Positions 28,183 to 37,886 of a DNA stretch of 64,000 nucleotides are shown here, in pieces (the first letter of the stretch is position 1; each line of letters opens with the position of its first letter). The position numbers and the translations under genes were made by a program. The notes beneath the pieces are model-generated. The model did not search any database. It worked only from the letters and a program-made list of their open reading frames with translations, and had not been told where the DNA came from. This DNA is from Thioalkalivibrio paradoxus. GTDB taxonomy: Bacteria > Pseudomonadota > Gammaproteobacteria > Ectothiorhodospirales > Ectothiorhodospiraceae. The stretch is from positions 163,579-227,578 of the forward strand of contig JAABSC010000003.1 of NCBI GenBank assembly GCA_011390565.1, read 5' to 3'.

Positions 28183-29390
28183 TAGCGCACCTCCCGCGCA
28201 CGTGGATCAGGTCGGTTGGAGCCCAACCGGTTGGCCGGCGAGCTGGGCGCGACCACGCCTGCCGCGGAAGGCGTTCCCAGCGTCTGCGACGCCGAGGGCG
28301 CCGGACCGCTGGGGGTCTCTCCGCGTAGCAGTTGGTCCAGCGGCAGCAGCGTCAGGTTGTTCCCCGCGCCGACGTCCAGCATCAACTTTTTCGACTGCTG
28401 GAAGACCGCCTCGACCATCTCGATGTACAGGCGTTCGCGGGTCACGGCCGGCGCCTGCTGATACTCGGCGAGGAGCTGACTGAAACGCGAGGCGTCACCT
28501 TCAGCCCTGGCGATGATCTGGTCGCGGTAGGCTTCCGCCTCCTCCAGAACACGTGCCGCCTGGCCGCGGGCACGTGGGATCAAACCGGCAGCATAGGCCT
28601 CCGCCTCGTTAATGAAGCGCGCCTCGTCCTCACGGGCACGGATCGCGTCGGCAAACGCCTCCTGGACCGGCTCCGGCGGCTGCGCCTGCTGCATGGAAAC
28701 CGCTGTAATGATGATCCCGGCGCCGTAGGAATCGAGCGCCTGCTGCAGGGTCGCGCGCGCGGAGGCTGGGATTTCACCACGGCCTTCGCCGAGAATGAAG
28801 TCAAGGTTGCTCTTGCCGATGCTCTCACGAATCGCGGATTCCATCGCCTGTTGCACGGTCGCATCCGGGTTGCGAACGTTGAACTTGAAGTCGACCAGAT
28901 CCATCACGCGGTACTGCACCGCGATATCGACGTCGATGATGTTCTCGTCGGCGGTCAGCATCAGGGACCGGTTCTGCAGCGTACGGATGTTGTCGACATT
29001 CTCGATTTCCACCCGTTCGAAGGGATACGGCAGCCGCCAATGGGGACCCGGCACCGACACCTTCTGGAACGCACCGAGGCGAAGCACCACGCCGCGATCA
29101 CCTTCACGCACGATGTAGAAACCCGAGGCCAGCCACACCACCAGCGCAACAATCAGCGCCAGGCTGATGACAGCCTTGGAGTTCTGCCCCATGCCGAAAC
29201 CGCCACCGCCGCCCGATTCATCATCGGAGCCTCCGCCAGACCCGCCGCCGAACATTCCGTTCAGCTGCCTGGAGAGCTTGCGCATCATCTCCTCGAGATC
29301 GGGGGGACGCTGACCGCCGCCACCACCACCCCCGCGGGGACCACCGCTCCAGGGATCGCGCTGGTTATTTCCTGGTTCGTTCCAGGGCAT
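28182..29390 (-). CDS. hflK: HflK, FtsH modulator
   Basis: A 402-residue SPFH protein. The N-terminus is glycine- and proline-rich, with runs of Gly at about residues 20-60. A transmembrane helix follows (VISLALIVALVVWLASGFYIV), then the SPFH domain beginning REGDRGVVLRLG. The start MPWNEPGNN has GGAG upstream and matches the family; the frame is open 21 codons further. It forms the HflKC complex with the next gene. Confidence 0.95.
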   Translation of the reverse strand: MPWNEPGNNQRDPWSGGPRGGGGGGGQRPPDLEEMMRKLSRQLNGMFGGGSGGGSDDESGGGGGFGMGQNSKAVISLALIVALVVWLASGFYIVREGDRGVVLRLGAFQKVSVPGPHWRLPYPFERVEIENVDNIRTLQNRSLMLTADENIIDVDIAVQYRVMDLVDFKFNVRNPDATVQQAMESAIRESIGKSNLDFILGEGRGEIPASARATLQQALDSYGAGIIITAVSMQQAQPPEPVQEAFADAIRAREDEARFINEAEAYAAGLIPRARGQAARVLEEAEAYRDQIIARAEGDASRFSQLLAEYQQAPAVTRERLYIEMVEAVFQQSKKLMLDVGAGNNLTLLPLDQLLRGETPSGPAPSASQTLGTPSAAGVVAPSSPANRLGSNRPDPRAREVR

Positions 29391-29523
29391 GTAGAAACTC
29401 CAATGGTTGATACCACCCGTAGGAACGTGAAACCGGCCTTTGGTTCGCACCAAGTTTCACGCAGGGGTCCGCATTTTAGGTAGGGCTCTCCCCCCGGGCA
29501 ACCCCGGGAGAAGACGGAGTGCC

Positions 29524-31197
29524 TCACTCCACGAAGTTGAAATAATGCGGGTCGTACATCTGCTGCCGGATGTAACCCCGCAGATCGTCCGGTCGCTGGA
29601 TCCCCGCGACCCCCTGGGAAAACGCGACCTCGGCCACTGCGAACGCGATGTCCGCAGAAACCTCGCGCACCCTCCCGAGCGCGGGAAACACGCTGCCCTG
29701 TGCCAGATCCTCTTCCAGAACCGTGTCGGCGAGCGTTCGCGCCGCGGTCATGAACATTCGATCGGTGATGCGCGTGGCCTGCACCGCGACCGCACCCAGC
29801 CCGACACCCGGAAAAATATAGGAATTGTTGCCCTGGCGCGGTACGAAGCGCCGCCCCTGGAATTCGACCGGATCAAAGGGGCTGCCCGACGCGAACAGGG
29901 CCCGACCCTCGGAGTGGGCATAGGCCTGCTCGGCCGTGCACTCGGCCATCGAGGTCGGGTTCGAAAGTGCAAAGATGATCGGCCGGTGGTTGAACTTCGC
30001 CATCGCCTCGATCACGTCGCAGGTGAAGGCCTGCGGCACGGCGCCAACGCCAATGATCGCGGTTGGCCGCAAGGCCTCGACCGCTTCCCGGAAATTCGAG
30101 ACGGGTTCGTGTTCATGCGCGAAGGCCTGCTTGTGCTCGGCAAGACCTCCGCGCGAGCGCACCACCAGACCGCGTGAGTCGAACATCCAGCAGCGTTGGC
30201 GGGCAGCAGCCTCATCCAACCCATCGGCCACGACCGCCGCGCTCAGCAGGTCGGCGATGCCGCGTGCGGCCTCTCCGGCCCCCAGAAACAGGAAGGTCTG
30301 CTCGGAGATCCGGCCACCGGTGACCCGCAGGGCCGAAAGGATCCCCGAAAGCGCGACCGCGGCCGTGCCCTGGATATCGTCGTTGAAGCAGCAGATGCGA
30401 TCCCGGTAGGTCTCCAGCAGGCGGAAGGCATTATGGTTGGCGAAGTCCTCGAACTGGACGACGATTTCCGGGAACACCTGCTGGGTGGCCTCGATGAATT
30501 CGGCCATCAACGCGTCGTACTCGTCGCCGCTCAGACGGCGCCGACGCAGCCCGAGATACAGCGGATCCTCGAGCAGCGTCTCGTTGTTGGTGCCGACATC
30601 GAACATCACCGGCAGACAGCGACGCGGATGCACACCCGCGCAGGCCGTGTACAGGGCCAGCTTTCCGATCGGGATACCCATGCCGTTGGCCCCGAGATCG
30701 CCGAGTCCCAGGATGCGTTCGCCGTCGGTGACCACGATGATGCGCGCGTCACGGTTCGGCCAGTTGCGCAGGACCTCGGCGACACGCCCACGGTCCTCGG
30801 CGGAGACGTACAACCCCCGCGGGCTCCTGTAGATGTGCCCGAATTCCTGACAGGCGAGCCCGACCGTCGGCGTGTAGATCACAGGCATGATCTCATCCGG
30901 GTGATCGGTCACCACCCGAAAGAACAGTTCCTCATTGCGGTCGTGCAGCCCCTCGAGCATCAGGTAGCGCTCGAGCGGCGAGTCCAGGCCGCGGAAATTT
31001 TCCATCACGCGGTGCACCTGTTCGTCCTGGCTGGACACGTGGGGCGGCAGCAGACCGCGCAAACCCAGCACGTCGCGTTCCCGGTCGCTGAAGGCCGTCC
31101 CCTTGTTCAGGGCCGGGTCGCGCAGCAGGGAGACGCCCCGGGGAAACCATTCGGGAAGCGGCGGGGGAAGCGGTGCGCCACTTTTCTTGTTGGGCAT
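29524..31197 (-). CDS. maeA: NAD-dependent malic enzyme
   Basis: A 557-residue long-form malic enzyme that decarboxylates malate to pyruvate. The N-terminal malic domain shows IMPVIYTPTVGLACQ, the metal/substrate region has VTDGERILGLGDLGANGMGIPIGKL, and QFEDFANHNAF carries acidic metal ligands. The Rossmann motif is FLFLGAGEAARGIA. The FPGVGLGA segment is present near the C-terminus. The family resembles E. coli SfcA/MaeA. NAD preference is inferred from family. In an autotroph it may supply pyruvate from C4 acids. Confidence 0.93.
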   Translation of the reverse strand: MPNKKSGAPLPPPLPEWFPRGVSLLRDPALNKGTAFSDRERDVLGLRGLLPPHVSSQDEQVHRVMENFRGLDSPLERYLMLEGLHDRNEELFFRVVTDHPDEIMPVIYTPTVGLACQEFGHIYRSPRGLYVSAEDRGRVAEVLRNWPNRDARIIVVTDGERILGLGDLGANGMGIPIGKLALYTACAGVHPRRCLPVMFDVGTNNETLLEDPLYLGLRRRRLSGDEYDALMAEFIEATQQVFPEIVVQFEDFANHNAFRLLETYRDRICCFNDDIQGTAAVALSGILSALRVTGGRISEQTFLFLGAGEAARGIADLLSAAVVADGLDEAAARQRCWMFDSRGLVVRSRGGLAEHKQAFAHEHEPVSNFREAVEALRPTAIIGVGAVPQAFTCDVIEAMAKFNHRPIIFALSNPTSMAECTAEQAYAHSEGRALFASGSPFDPVEFQGRRFVPRQGNNSYIFPGVGLGAVAVQATRITDRMFMTAARTLADTVLEEDLAQGSVFPALGRVREVSADIAFAVAEVAFSQGVAGIQRPDDLRGYIRQQMYDPHYFNFVE

Positions 31198-31302
31198 CTT
31201 TGATTCTCGTTGGCGGGAAGGCGCGCCCCGGAATCGAACCCGGCACGCGCCAGATTCATGCGACCGCGCACGCCGCAGTATCAGACCCGCCCGTGAAAGC
31301 CG

Positions 31303-33453
31303 TCAACCGCTTTCAGCGGCCGAAGGCAGGATCTCCAGCAAATGACTCATCCAGGGCACCAGGAGCCCTTCGTACCAGAGCAAGGCCAGCACGAACACCA
31401 CCAAACCGAGAAAGACGAGGGTTTTCCATGGCCGCTTCCGGTCCGCGTAGGGGTCGTCCAGCGAGCGCCGGGAGCCGCGTGGCAACCTGGAAACCTGGGT
31501 CAGCGAGGATCCGAAGGCCAGATTGATCCGGGCTCGGGTGTTCACCGCCCAGCCGTTGGCATCCAGCAAGGGCGCAAGATTGCGTCCGCGCAGCTTCATG
31601 CCGGCCATCAGCATCGACGGGCCCGAGATCACCAGCATCACCCCGATGACAACCAGCGGCAGCTGCCACCAGGCCAGCGTGAGCAGACCGGCAACCATCG
31701 CGGCCAGCGCCGTGCCGATGGCCCCGATCGCGAGGCCGATCGCGGCGAAAATACCGGCAAATTTGGCAATATCGAAGGGTATCGGCGCCGCACCGCCGCT
31801 CGCCTCGGCTGCCGCCACCTTGTCGTGGGAGGCGGCAAACTTCTGGATCTGCTCCTGAAACACCCGCGCGATCCGCTTGTAGGGCGTCCAGAACGCCTGG
31901 CGAATACTGATCGGGTGTTCCACGAGTCTGACCACCGTGGCATCCCAGTCCAGACCCCGACGGTCGTAGAACACGCCGTTGCGACCCGCCATCAGGTTGT
32001 CCCCGTCTCCCTCGGTCATGCCGGCGACGATGGTCATCGGTGCTTCACCATGCCGCTCGCAGTCGCAATAGGCCAGGTAGGTTCCGCTGAAGTGGGCCAG
32101 GGCGCTGTGCCGGGCCATGTCGTCGACACGCAGGCAGAGATCGCAGCTGCGTCCGTCGAGATACAGGGTTCCCGCCTGGAAGATGGCCTGCCGACCCGGC
32201 GCGTAGAAGTCACGCAGGGATACGAAGTTCGTCAGGAGCTTGAACAGGTCCCGGTGGTAGCGCGCGAGTCGCTCGACCGCGTCGATCGACTCGGCATGGG
32301 CCTCCAGTGCCTTGTCCTGCTCGATCAGGTCGTGGATGGCCTGTTCCGCACCACCGGAGAGAATCGCATCGATCCGTTCGTATCCGAGCGAAGCCACCCG
32401 CTCGCCCGGCATTTTCCCCAACCACTCCCGGTACGGGGAGAAACGTGCCTTGACCGCATCCCAATCCTCGGCGCTGAGCGTATCCCGCTCGCCGACCATT
32501 GGAACGATGACCCGAACCCGGAGCTGCTCGACGGGTCCGATCCACGCCGGGTTCACCCCGTCGGTCAGCGACAGATCCCGCCCTGCGGCCACATGGGCCA
32601 GGGGCAACGCGGCGATCGCTTCCGCGGTGGCCGACAGCTCCTGGTCCGCCAGGCTGGCGTAGACCTCCGCGGGCCGGTTCAGCGGGTCCGCGGCACGCGG
32701 ATCGAAAGCCGCCAGCCTGCAGCGCGCGAAATAATCGTCGACCTTTGCCGCAACGGCTTCCATCACCTCCGCTGCCGCGGGGGTATCCTCGCCCAGCGGC
32801 AGCACGACCGCGCCGGGCGCGCGCGCGGCCACCCACCATTCGGCGTAGGCGCGGGCCTCGTCGAAGAACGCATCGCATTTTTCGCGGGACACGCCCGGCT
32901 CGCCGCTGCGGTCGGTTTCCGCCCCGAAACGTTCGATGATCGCCTCCATCACCGCACCCACCTCTGCGTCGTCGGTCAGCGCCGGGCACACGATGCCATC
33001 GCCGTTGAGACAACTGGCGCCAAAGATCTTCGACTTGTCGGAGGCATCGCCAACCGAGATCGCAGGCTCACCCGCCTTGCCGAGGTTGATCAGAATCTGC
33101 TGCGCGGATGCCAGCAGTTTTTCGCCCTCGGGCGAACCGTCGTTGATCGCCGACAGCGGCAACGCTTCGCCACCCTCGATCAGCCGGGACGGATCCCGCA
33201 GCATGGCGCAGGCCCAGGCGACCGCGGCCTGGACTTCCGGCACACGGACATGCCCATCGCGATCGGCATCGATGAGTTCCAGCGTCCGAGAGTCGAACTC
33301 GAGACCGGACGTTGGGCAGCTGAGCACCGACCAGAGCTTCGGGTCGAGCTGATCCAGGTGAAGCAGATCTTCCGGGGTGTCGAGACGGACCTGGTCGAAT
33401 CCCCCCAGGCGGAAGAAACGCCAGCGATGCGGCGCGGTCGGAGCAGTAGCCAT
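31303..33453 (-). CDS. Large EF-hand-like membrane protein of unknown function
   Basis: A 716-residue protein. Near the N-terminus, DADRDGHVRVPEV (about residues 62-74) resembles a calcium-binding EF-hand loop. A long soluble region follows with no enzyme motif that I recognise. It includes a Cys-containing stretch (LDGRSCDLCLRVDD ... YCDCERHG). Two or three hydrophobic helices lie in the last 170 residues (FAGIFAAIGLAIGAIGTALAAMVAGL, LPLVVIGVMLVISGPSMLMAG and KTLVFLGLVVFVLALLWYEG). I cannot assign a function. It lies divergent from the DUF2237 gene. Confidence 0.75.
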   Translation of the reverse strand: MATAPTAPHRWRFFRLGGFDQVRLDTPEDLLHLDQLDPKLWSVLSCPTSGLEFDSRTLELIDADRDGHVRVPEVQAAVAWACAMLRDPSRLIEGGEALPLSAINDGSPEGEKLLASAQQILINLGKAGEPAISVGDASDKSKIFGASCLNGDGIVCPALTDDAEVGAVMEAIIERFGAETDRSGEPGVSREKCDAFFDEARAYAEWWVAARAPGAVVLPLGEDTPAAAEVMEAVAAKVDDYFARCRLAAFDPRAADPLNRPAEVYASLADQELSATAEAIAALPLAHVAAGRDLSLTDGVNPAWIGPVEQLRVRVIVPMVGERDTLSAEDWDAVKARFSPYREWLGKMPGERVASLGYERIDAILSGGAEQAIHDLIEQDKALEAHAESIDAVERLARYHRDLFKLLTNFVSLRDFYAPGRQAIFQAGTLYLDGRSCDLCLRVDDMARHSALAHFSGTYLAYCDCERHGEAPMTIVAGMTEGDGDNLMAGRNGVFYDRRGLDWDATVVRLVEHPISIRQAFWTPYKRIARVFQEQIQKFAASHDKVAAAEASGGAAPIPFDIAKFAGIFAAIGLAIGAIGTALAAMVAGLLTLAWWQLPLVVIGVMLVISGPSMLMAGMKLRGRNLAPLLDANGWAVNTRARINLAFGSSLTQVSRLPRGSRRSLDDPYADRKRPWKTLVFLGLVVFVLALLWYEGLLVPWMSHLLEILPSAAESG

Positions 33454-33549
33454 GAAAACTCCCGAATCTCAACTGCATCGGTAAAGAAGAGCGCCCAAAA
33501 CCGGTGGAGTATACTATCGGGTCGAGGCAAGCCAAGAGGGGATCAACGT

Positions 33550-33945
33550 ATGGATGGTGGACCACCGGGCAGGGAGCAATCCCTGAATGTGCTGGGCACG
33601 CCGCTGGCACCCTGCTCTCAGGGCGAACCCGTGACCGGTTTCTACCGCGACGGCGACTGCGCCACCGGCCCCGATGATCTCGGTCGGCACACCGTGTGTG
33701 CGCGAGTCACCGCGGAGTTTCTCGAGTTCTCGAAACAACGGGGCAACGACCTGAGTACGCCCGTACCCCAGTTCGGTTTCCCCGGCCTGAAGCCCGGCGA
33801 TCGCTGGTGCCTCTGCGCGGCCCGCTGGAAGGAGGCGCTGGATGCCGGTGCGGCACCGCGCGTGGTCCTGACCGCCACCCATCAGAAGACGCTCGAGATC
33901 GTCCGCCTGGAGGATCTGAAACCCCATGCCATCGACCTTTCCTGA
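33550..33945 (+). CDS. DUF2237 family protein
   Basis: 131 residues. The family signature runs LNVLGTPLAPCS, GFYRDGDCATGPDDLGRH, TVCARVTAEFLEFSKQRGNDLSTP, then PGDRWCLCAARW. Four conserved cysteines (CS, DC, VC, WCLC) are present. DUF2237 proteins are small, cytoplasmic and uncharacterised. A GAGGGG site precedes the ATG. The open frame continues far upstream as antisense of the EF-hand-like gene, so the true start is here. Confidence 0.85.
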   Translation: MDGGPPGREQSLNVLGTPLAPCSQGEPVTGFYRDGDCATGPDDLGRHTVCARVTAEFLEFSKQRGNDLSTPVPQFGFPGLKPGDRWCLCAARWKEALDAGAAPRVVLTATHQKTLEIVRLEDLKPHAIDLS

Positions 33946-33955
33946 GAAGCCACAC

Positions 33956-34327
33956 ATGCGAACATCCATTCTCCACAGGGCCCGCACGACCGGTGGCGGC
34001 GCGCTCGGCATGATCGGTGCGATCGTGGTCGTGCTGGCTCTGTATGTCGGAGCCGAGTGGCTGGTCGGTCAGCACGTGAAGCGCGCGCTCACCGATGTCC
34101 TGCAAAGCGATTTCCACGATACCCTCGAATTGCGGTCCGTGGGCATGGATGGCTGGCTGTTCAGTTCCCGCCGCAGCGGCGAGGCGCTGGCGGTCCTGCC
34201 GTCCGGTCAACTCGTCCCCGTCGAGTTCTCGATGGTCGGCAACCCGGTCACCGGCTCCACGCTCACGGTCGAGAGTGGACAGCGACTCAACCTGATGCTG
34301 CGCGGGCTGCTCGACAATCTGCCCTGA
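33956..34327 (+). CDS. Small single-pass membrane protein, hypothetical
   Basis: About 123 residues if started at MRTSILHRAR; an ATG 30 bases earlier overlaps the DUF2237 end. One transmembrane helix (GMIGAIVVVLALYVGAEWLVG) is followed by a periplasmic-type domain of about 85 residues with SGQLVPVEFSMVGNPVTGSTLTV. I do not recognise the family. It sits between DUF2237 and a PagL-like gene, all in the same direction, so cotranscription is plausible. Confidence 0.55.
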   Translation: MRTSILHRARTTGGGALGMIGAIVVVLALYVGAEWLVGQHVKRALTDVLQSDFHDTLELRSVGMDGWLFSSRRSGEALAVLPSGQLVPVEFSMVGNPVTGSTLTVESGQRLNLMLRGLLDNLP

Positions 34328-34354
34328 CGCCGAATCACCGGACGAAGCCGCCTG

Positions 34355-34921
34355 ATGAAATCGCACTCGCTGCACGGTTTGATCGCCTCCCTGCGCCGTT
34401 CGTGGACCCAGGGAGCGTTCCTGCTTTCCCTCATGATGCCGCTCGCGGCCCCGGCACAGGACGTCCAGCTCGGCCTGTTGCTCGGCGACGGTGGCGCGTT
34501 CCATGACGGCAACTTCAACTCCGCTCAGATCACCGTCTCGCGCGCCTTCGGGTCCGCGGTGGCGCTGGAAAGTGGCTGGGAGCTCCAGCCCCGAGGCACG
34601 TTCAGTGTCGGCATACTGCGCGGCCAGGGCGAAACGGCCACGATCGCGAGCCTCGGCCCGGACGTGGTGTTGCAGGAAGCCGGTGCCGAACGGGGCTGGT
34701 TCCTGCAGGCCGGCATCCACCCCACGCTGATCAGCGAGACGGACTTCGGCACACGCCGGCTCGGCAGCACCGTGCAGTTCACGAGTTACGCGGGCGCGGG
34801 ATTCCGGCTGGGCGCGGAGCATTCACTGCTTTTCCACATTCAGCACATGTCCAATGCCGATCTTGACCGCGAAAACGACGGGGTCAATCAGCTCGTGCTT
34901 TCCTACCGACATCACCTCTGA
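34355..34921 (+). CDS. PagL-like lipid A 3-O-deacylase
   Basis: A 188-residue outer-membrane eight-stranded barrel candidate. A signal peptide of about 35 residues ends APAQ. The C-terminal HIQHMSNADLDRENDGVNQ matches the PagL active-site strand, with catalytic His and Ser. PagL removes the 3-position acyl chain of lipid A. The stop codon overlaps the darP start (TGATG). The N-terminal region is poorly conserved, as is usual for the family. Confidence 0.75.
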   Translation: MKSHSLHGLIASLRRSWTQGAFLLSLMMPLAAPAQDVQLGLLLGDGGAFHDGNFNSAQITVSRAFGSAVALESGWELQPRGTFSVGILRGQGETATIASLGPDVVLQEAGAERGWFLQAGIHPTLISETDFGTRRLGSTVQFTSYAGAGFRLGAEHSLLFHIQHMSNADLDRENDGVNQLVLSYRHHL

Positions 34922-35439
34922 TGGACGCGAAAGGCATCGAACCCGAGGCGTCATCGCTCGGGCCCAGCAAATCCCAGCGCAAGCGCGAGAGCACGGCGTT
35001 GCAGGACATCGGGGCCGAACTGGTGAAGCTGCCGGCCGAGCGCGTACGCGGCCTGGACCTGCCGGAATCCCTGCGCGCGGCCGTGCTGGAAGCCCAGCGC
35101 ATCCGGAGCCACGGGGCGCTGCGGCGGCAGATGCAGTTCATCGGCAAACTGATGCGCTCGATCGAGGCGGAGCCCATCACCGAACAACTGGCCGTGCTCC
35201 GCGGCGATTCCGACCAGGCCAAGGCGCGGTTCCACGCACTGGAACACTGGCGCGAACGGCTGCTCGCGGACGATGCCGCGGTCACGGAATGGCAGGATGC
35301 CTACCCCGGGAGTGACGTACAGCAGCTGCGCCAGCTGATTCGCAACGCGCGCAGGGAAGCCGCCGAGCAGAAACCGCCACGTGCCTATCGGGCGCTGTTC
35401 CGGCTGCTCTCGGAAACCGCGAACGCCGCATCCGACTGA
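34921..35439 (+). CDS. darP: DarP (YjgA), ribosome-associated protein
   Basis: A 172-residue DUF615 protein implicated in late 50S ribosome assembly. Diagnostic segments are PSKSQRKRESTALQDIGAELVKLP, RIRSHGALRRQMQFIGKLMR, and the C-terminal QLRQLIRNARREAAEQKPPRAYRALFRLL. It converges on selO with a 22-bp gap. Confidence 0.92.
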   Translation: MDAKGIEPEASSLGPSKSQRKRESTALQDIGAELVKLPAERVRGLDLPESLRAAVLEAQRIRSHGALRRQMQFIGKLMRSIEAEPITEQLAVLRGDSDQAKARFHALEHWRERLLADDAAVTEWQDAYPGSDVQQLRQLIRNARREAAEQKPPRAYRALFRLLSETANAASD

Positions 35440-35461
35440 CCGCGAGCGGCGCGCAGCGGAC

Positions 35462-36988
35462 TCAGGTACCGCAGAAGGTCTGGTACACGCGCTGTTCGGG
35501 AGCCGGCGGCTGCCGGTACTCGGAATCGTCGAGACGCTCGTCACAGGGATCGATCAGCGCGTCCAGCAAACGCCGGGCGGGCCCCAGATCACCGGTCTCC
35601 ACCGCCGCTGCAAGCGCCTCTTCCACCCGGTGATTGCGCGGAATCACCGCCGGGTTGGCGGCGCGCATGCGCTGCAGCGCATCCTCGGCGGCGCCGGGCT
35701 GGCGGCCCAGGCGCTCCCGCCAGCGGGTGTGCCAGGCCTCGAATTCCGGGTCGCCGGACGCCGCGTTCACGCTCGCAGGGGATGTCATCGCGGCCGGAGC
35801 GGAAAGGTCCCGGAAGGTGTTGGTGTAGTCGGCCCCGGTCCGCTGCATCCACTCCAGCAGCGCGTCGCCGAGCGCCTCGTCCCCGGCCTCCTCGTTGCCC
35901 AGACCCAGTTTGGCGCGCATCGTTGCATGCCAGTGCGCGCTGAAGCGGGCCGGGAAACGGCCGATCGCTTCCTCGGCCTGAGCCAGGGCCGTCTCCGGTT
36001 CCGGATGCAGCAGCGGCAGCAGGGTTTCCGCGAGGCGCGCCAGGTTCCACTGCCCGATGCGGGCCTGGTTGGCGAAGGCGTAGCGCCCCTGGCGGTCGAT
36101 GGAGCTGAACACCGTCGCCGGGTCGTAGTCGTCCATGAACGCGCAGGGACCGTAATCGATCGTTTCACCCGAGAGCGTCATGTTGTCGGTGTTCATCACG
36201 CCGTGCACGAAACCGACGCGCATCCAGTTCGCGATCAGCGCTGCCTGACGTTCGATCACGGCCTCCAGCAGGTCCATGTACCGGGTCGGCCCCTCGGCCA
36301 GCTCCGGGTAGTGGCGCCGCAGGGTGTAGTCGGCGAGCGCCCGGGTGAAGTCTGCGCCGCCGGCCTCACCCGCTGCGTCACGCGCTGATGATCCCTGCTG
36401 GCCCGGTACGCCCATTCCCGCGTCCAGTGCCGCGGCGTACTGAAAGGTACCGACCCGGATGTGACTGTCGGCGACGCGGGCCAGCACCGCTCCGGGAAGC
36501 GCTTCCTCCCGGAATACGCGCTCGCCGGTGGCCACCACCGCGAGGCTGCGCGTCGTCGGGATGCCGAGCCCGTGCATCGCCTCGCTGATCAGGTACTCCC
36601 GCAGCATCGGCCCGAGCGCGGCGCGCCCGTCGCCCCGGCGCGAATACGGCGTCGGCCCCGAGCCCTTCAGCTGGATGTCCACGCGTCGGCCGTCCGGCGC
36701 CAGGTGTTCCCCGAGCAGGTGCGCACGCCCGTCACCAAGCACGGTGAAATGCCCGAACTGGTGGCCCGCGTAGGCCTGGGCAATGGGCTCGCTGCCCGGG
36801 CCCTGGAGGTTGCCACCCAGCATCTGCTGACCGTCCGGACCTTGCAAGGCATCGACGTCCAACCCCAGATCACCGGCCAGCGCGCGGTTCAGCAACACCA
36901 GCACCGGACTGTGGACAGGGGTGGGCAGTACTCGGGCGAAAAACGGCCCGGGCAGGCGGGTGTAACTGTTATCGAAGTTCCAGCGCAT
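35462..36988 (-). CDS. selO: Protein adenylyltransferase SelO
   Basis: A 508-residue SelO pseudokinase-fold enzyme that transfers AMP to Ser/Thr/Tyr of proteins. Family motifs include YAGHQFGHFTVLGDGRA, QLKGSGPTPYSRRGDGRAAL, and VGFVHGVMNTDNMTLSGETIDYGPCAFMDDYDP. The start MRWNFDNSY follows the family pattern; residues before it in the open frame are antisense of the exbB leader. It ends YQTFCGT, so the near-C-terminal Cys of this family is present as normal cysteine. Confidence 0.92.
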   Translation of the reverse strand: MRWNFDNSYTRLPGPFFARVLPTPVHSPVLVLLNRALAGDLGLDVDALQGPDGQQMLGGNLQGPGSEPIAQAYAGHQFGHFTVLGDGRAHLLGEHLAPDGRRVDIQLKGSGPTPYSRRGDGRAALGPMLREYLISEAMHGLGIPTTRSLAVVATGERVFREEALPGAVLARVADSHIRVGTFQYAAALDAGMGVPGQQGSSARDAAGEAGGADFTRALADYTLRRHYPELAEGPTRYMDLLEAVIERQAALIANWMRVGFVHGVMNTDNMTLSGETIDYGPCAFMDDYDPATVFSSIDRQGRYAFANQARIGQWNLARLAETLLPLLHPEPETALAQAEEAIGRFPARFSAHWHATMRAKLGLGNEEAGDEALGDALLEWMQRTGADYTNTFRDLSAPAAMTSPASVNAASGDPEFEAWHTRWRERLGRQPGAAEDALQRMRAANPAVIPRNHRVEEALAAAVETGDLGPARRLLDALIDPCDERLDDSEYRQPPAPEQRVYQTFCGT

Positions 36989-37184
36989 GAGACCGACTAT
37001 TCCACAAGCCGGACTCGCGGTCCGTTTCTCGGCGTTTTGCGCGGGGTTTCCGGTATACCCCGCGTGCGAAGAAACGCGCGGGTCCAGACGCGCCAGACGC
37101 GTATTCGCGACAGCCGTCCTGATAGAATCGCAGTCCTTGTTCACGGGAAGGCGCCCGCCGCGTGGCGCCGACAGGCCGAGGTCC

Positions 37185-37886
37185 ATGATGTTCGAACAGT
37201 TTGGTGCCCTCGCATGGGATTCCGACAAGGTCCTGCGCTTTCTGGAGCTGGGAGGGCCGGTAGTGGCCATCCTCCTGGCCATGTCGGTGTTCGCGCTAAC
37301 GGTCATCCTGGCGAAGCTGATGCATTTCTCCAGCCTGCGTATCGGTGAACGGCGCAGCGCCGACAAGGCGCTCGCGCTCTACCGCGCCGGGCGCATCGAC
37401 GACGCCATCGCACGCGTCGCGGGCGCTTCCAGCCCGACGTCCCAGGCGTTGGCCCGCGGGCTGCGCGGCGTGCAGCGGGGACTGCCGGAACACAAGGTGC
37501 GGGAAGAAGTCGTGCGCTACGGCAACGTTGCGCTGCAAAGCCTGCGCAGGGGCTTCCGGTCCCTGGAGGTCATCGGGTCGCTGGCGCCGCTGCTGGGCCT
37601 GTTCGGTACGGTGCTCGGCATGATCAAGGCCTTCCAGGCGCTGGAACTCGCGGGCACGCAGGTGGACCCCTCGGTGCTGTCCCGGGGCATCTGGGAGGCG
37701 CTGCTCACGACGGCCGTCGGTCTCGCGGTGGCGATCCCCGTCGTGGCGATGCTGAACTGGCTGGAAGGACGCGTCGAGCGGCTCGCCCACCGCATGGACG
37801 ACCTGGTCACGCAACTGTTCACCGAAGACCTCTCCAGCGTGCCCGCGCCGAAGACGAAGGCCAGCGATGCTTCCGATAGCGTCTGA
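37185..37886 (+). CDS. exbB: ExbB/TolQ/MotA-type proton-channel protein
   Basis: A 233-residue inner-membrane protein. Three hydrophobic segments are visible: LELGGPVVAILLAMSVFALTVIL, LEVIGSLAPLLGLFGTVLGMIKAF and ALLTTAVGLAVAIPVVAMLNWL. The second and third contain the TolQ/ExbB proton-channel signature GLFGTVLGMI. It is the first gene of a tightly overlapping four-gene operon and overlaps exbD1 by 20 bp. The start is ATG at 37185 or the next codon. Confidence 0.9.
   Translation: MMFEQFGALAWDSDKVLRFLELGGPVVAILLAMSVFALTVILAKLMHFSSLRIGERRSADKALALYRAGRIDDAIARVAGASSPTSQALARGLRGVQRGLPEHKVREEVVRYGNVALQSLRRGFRSLEVIGSLAPLLGLFGTVLGMIKAFQALELAGTQVDPSVLSRGIWEALLTTAVGLAVAIPVVAMLNWLEGRVERLAHRMDDLVTQLFTEDLSSVPAPKTKASDASDSV

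Noticed and set aside
29470..29510. Imperfect GC hairpin after the malic enzyme stop
   Set aside because: Stem is interrupted and lacks a T-run, so I did not call a terminator.
31342..33549. Long plus-strand open frame upstream of DUF2237
   Set aside because: It is antisense to the EF-hand-like gene and shows no protein motifs.
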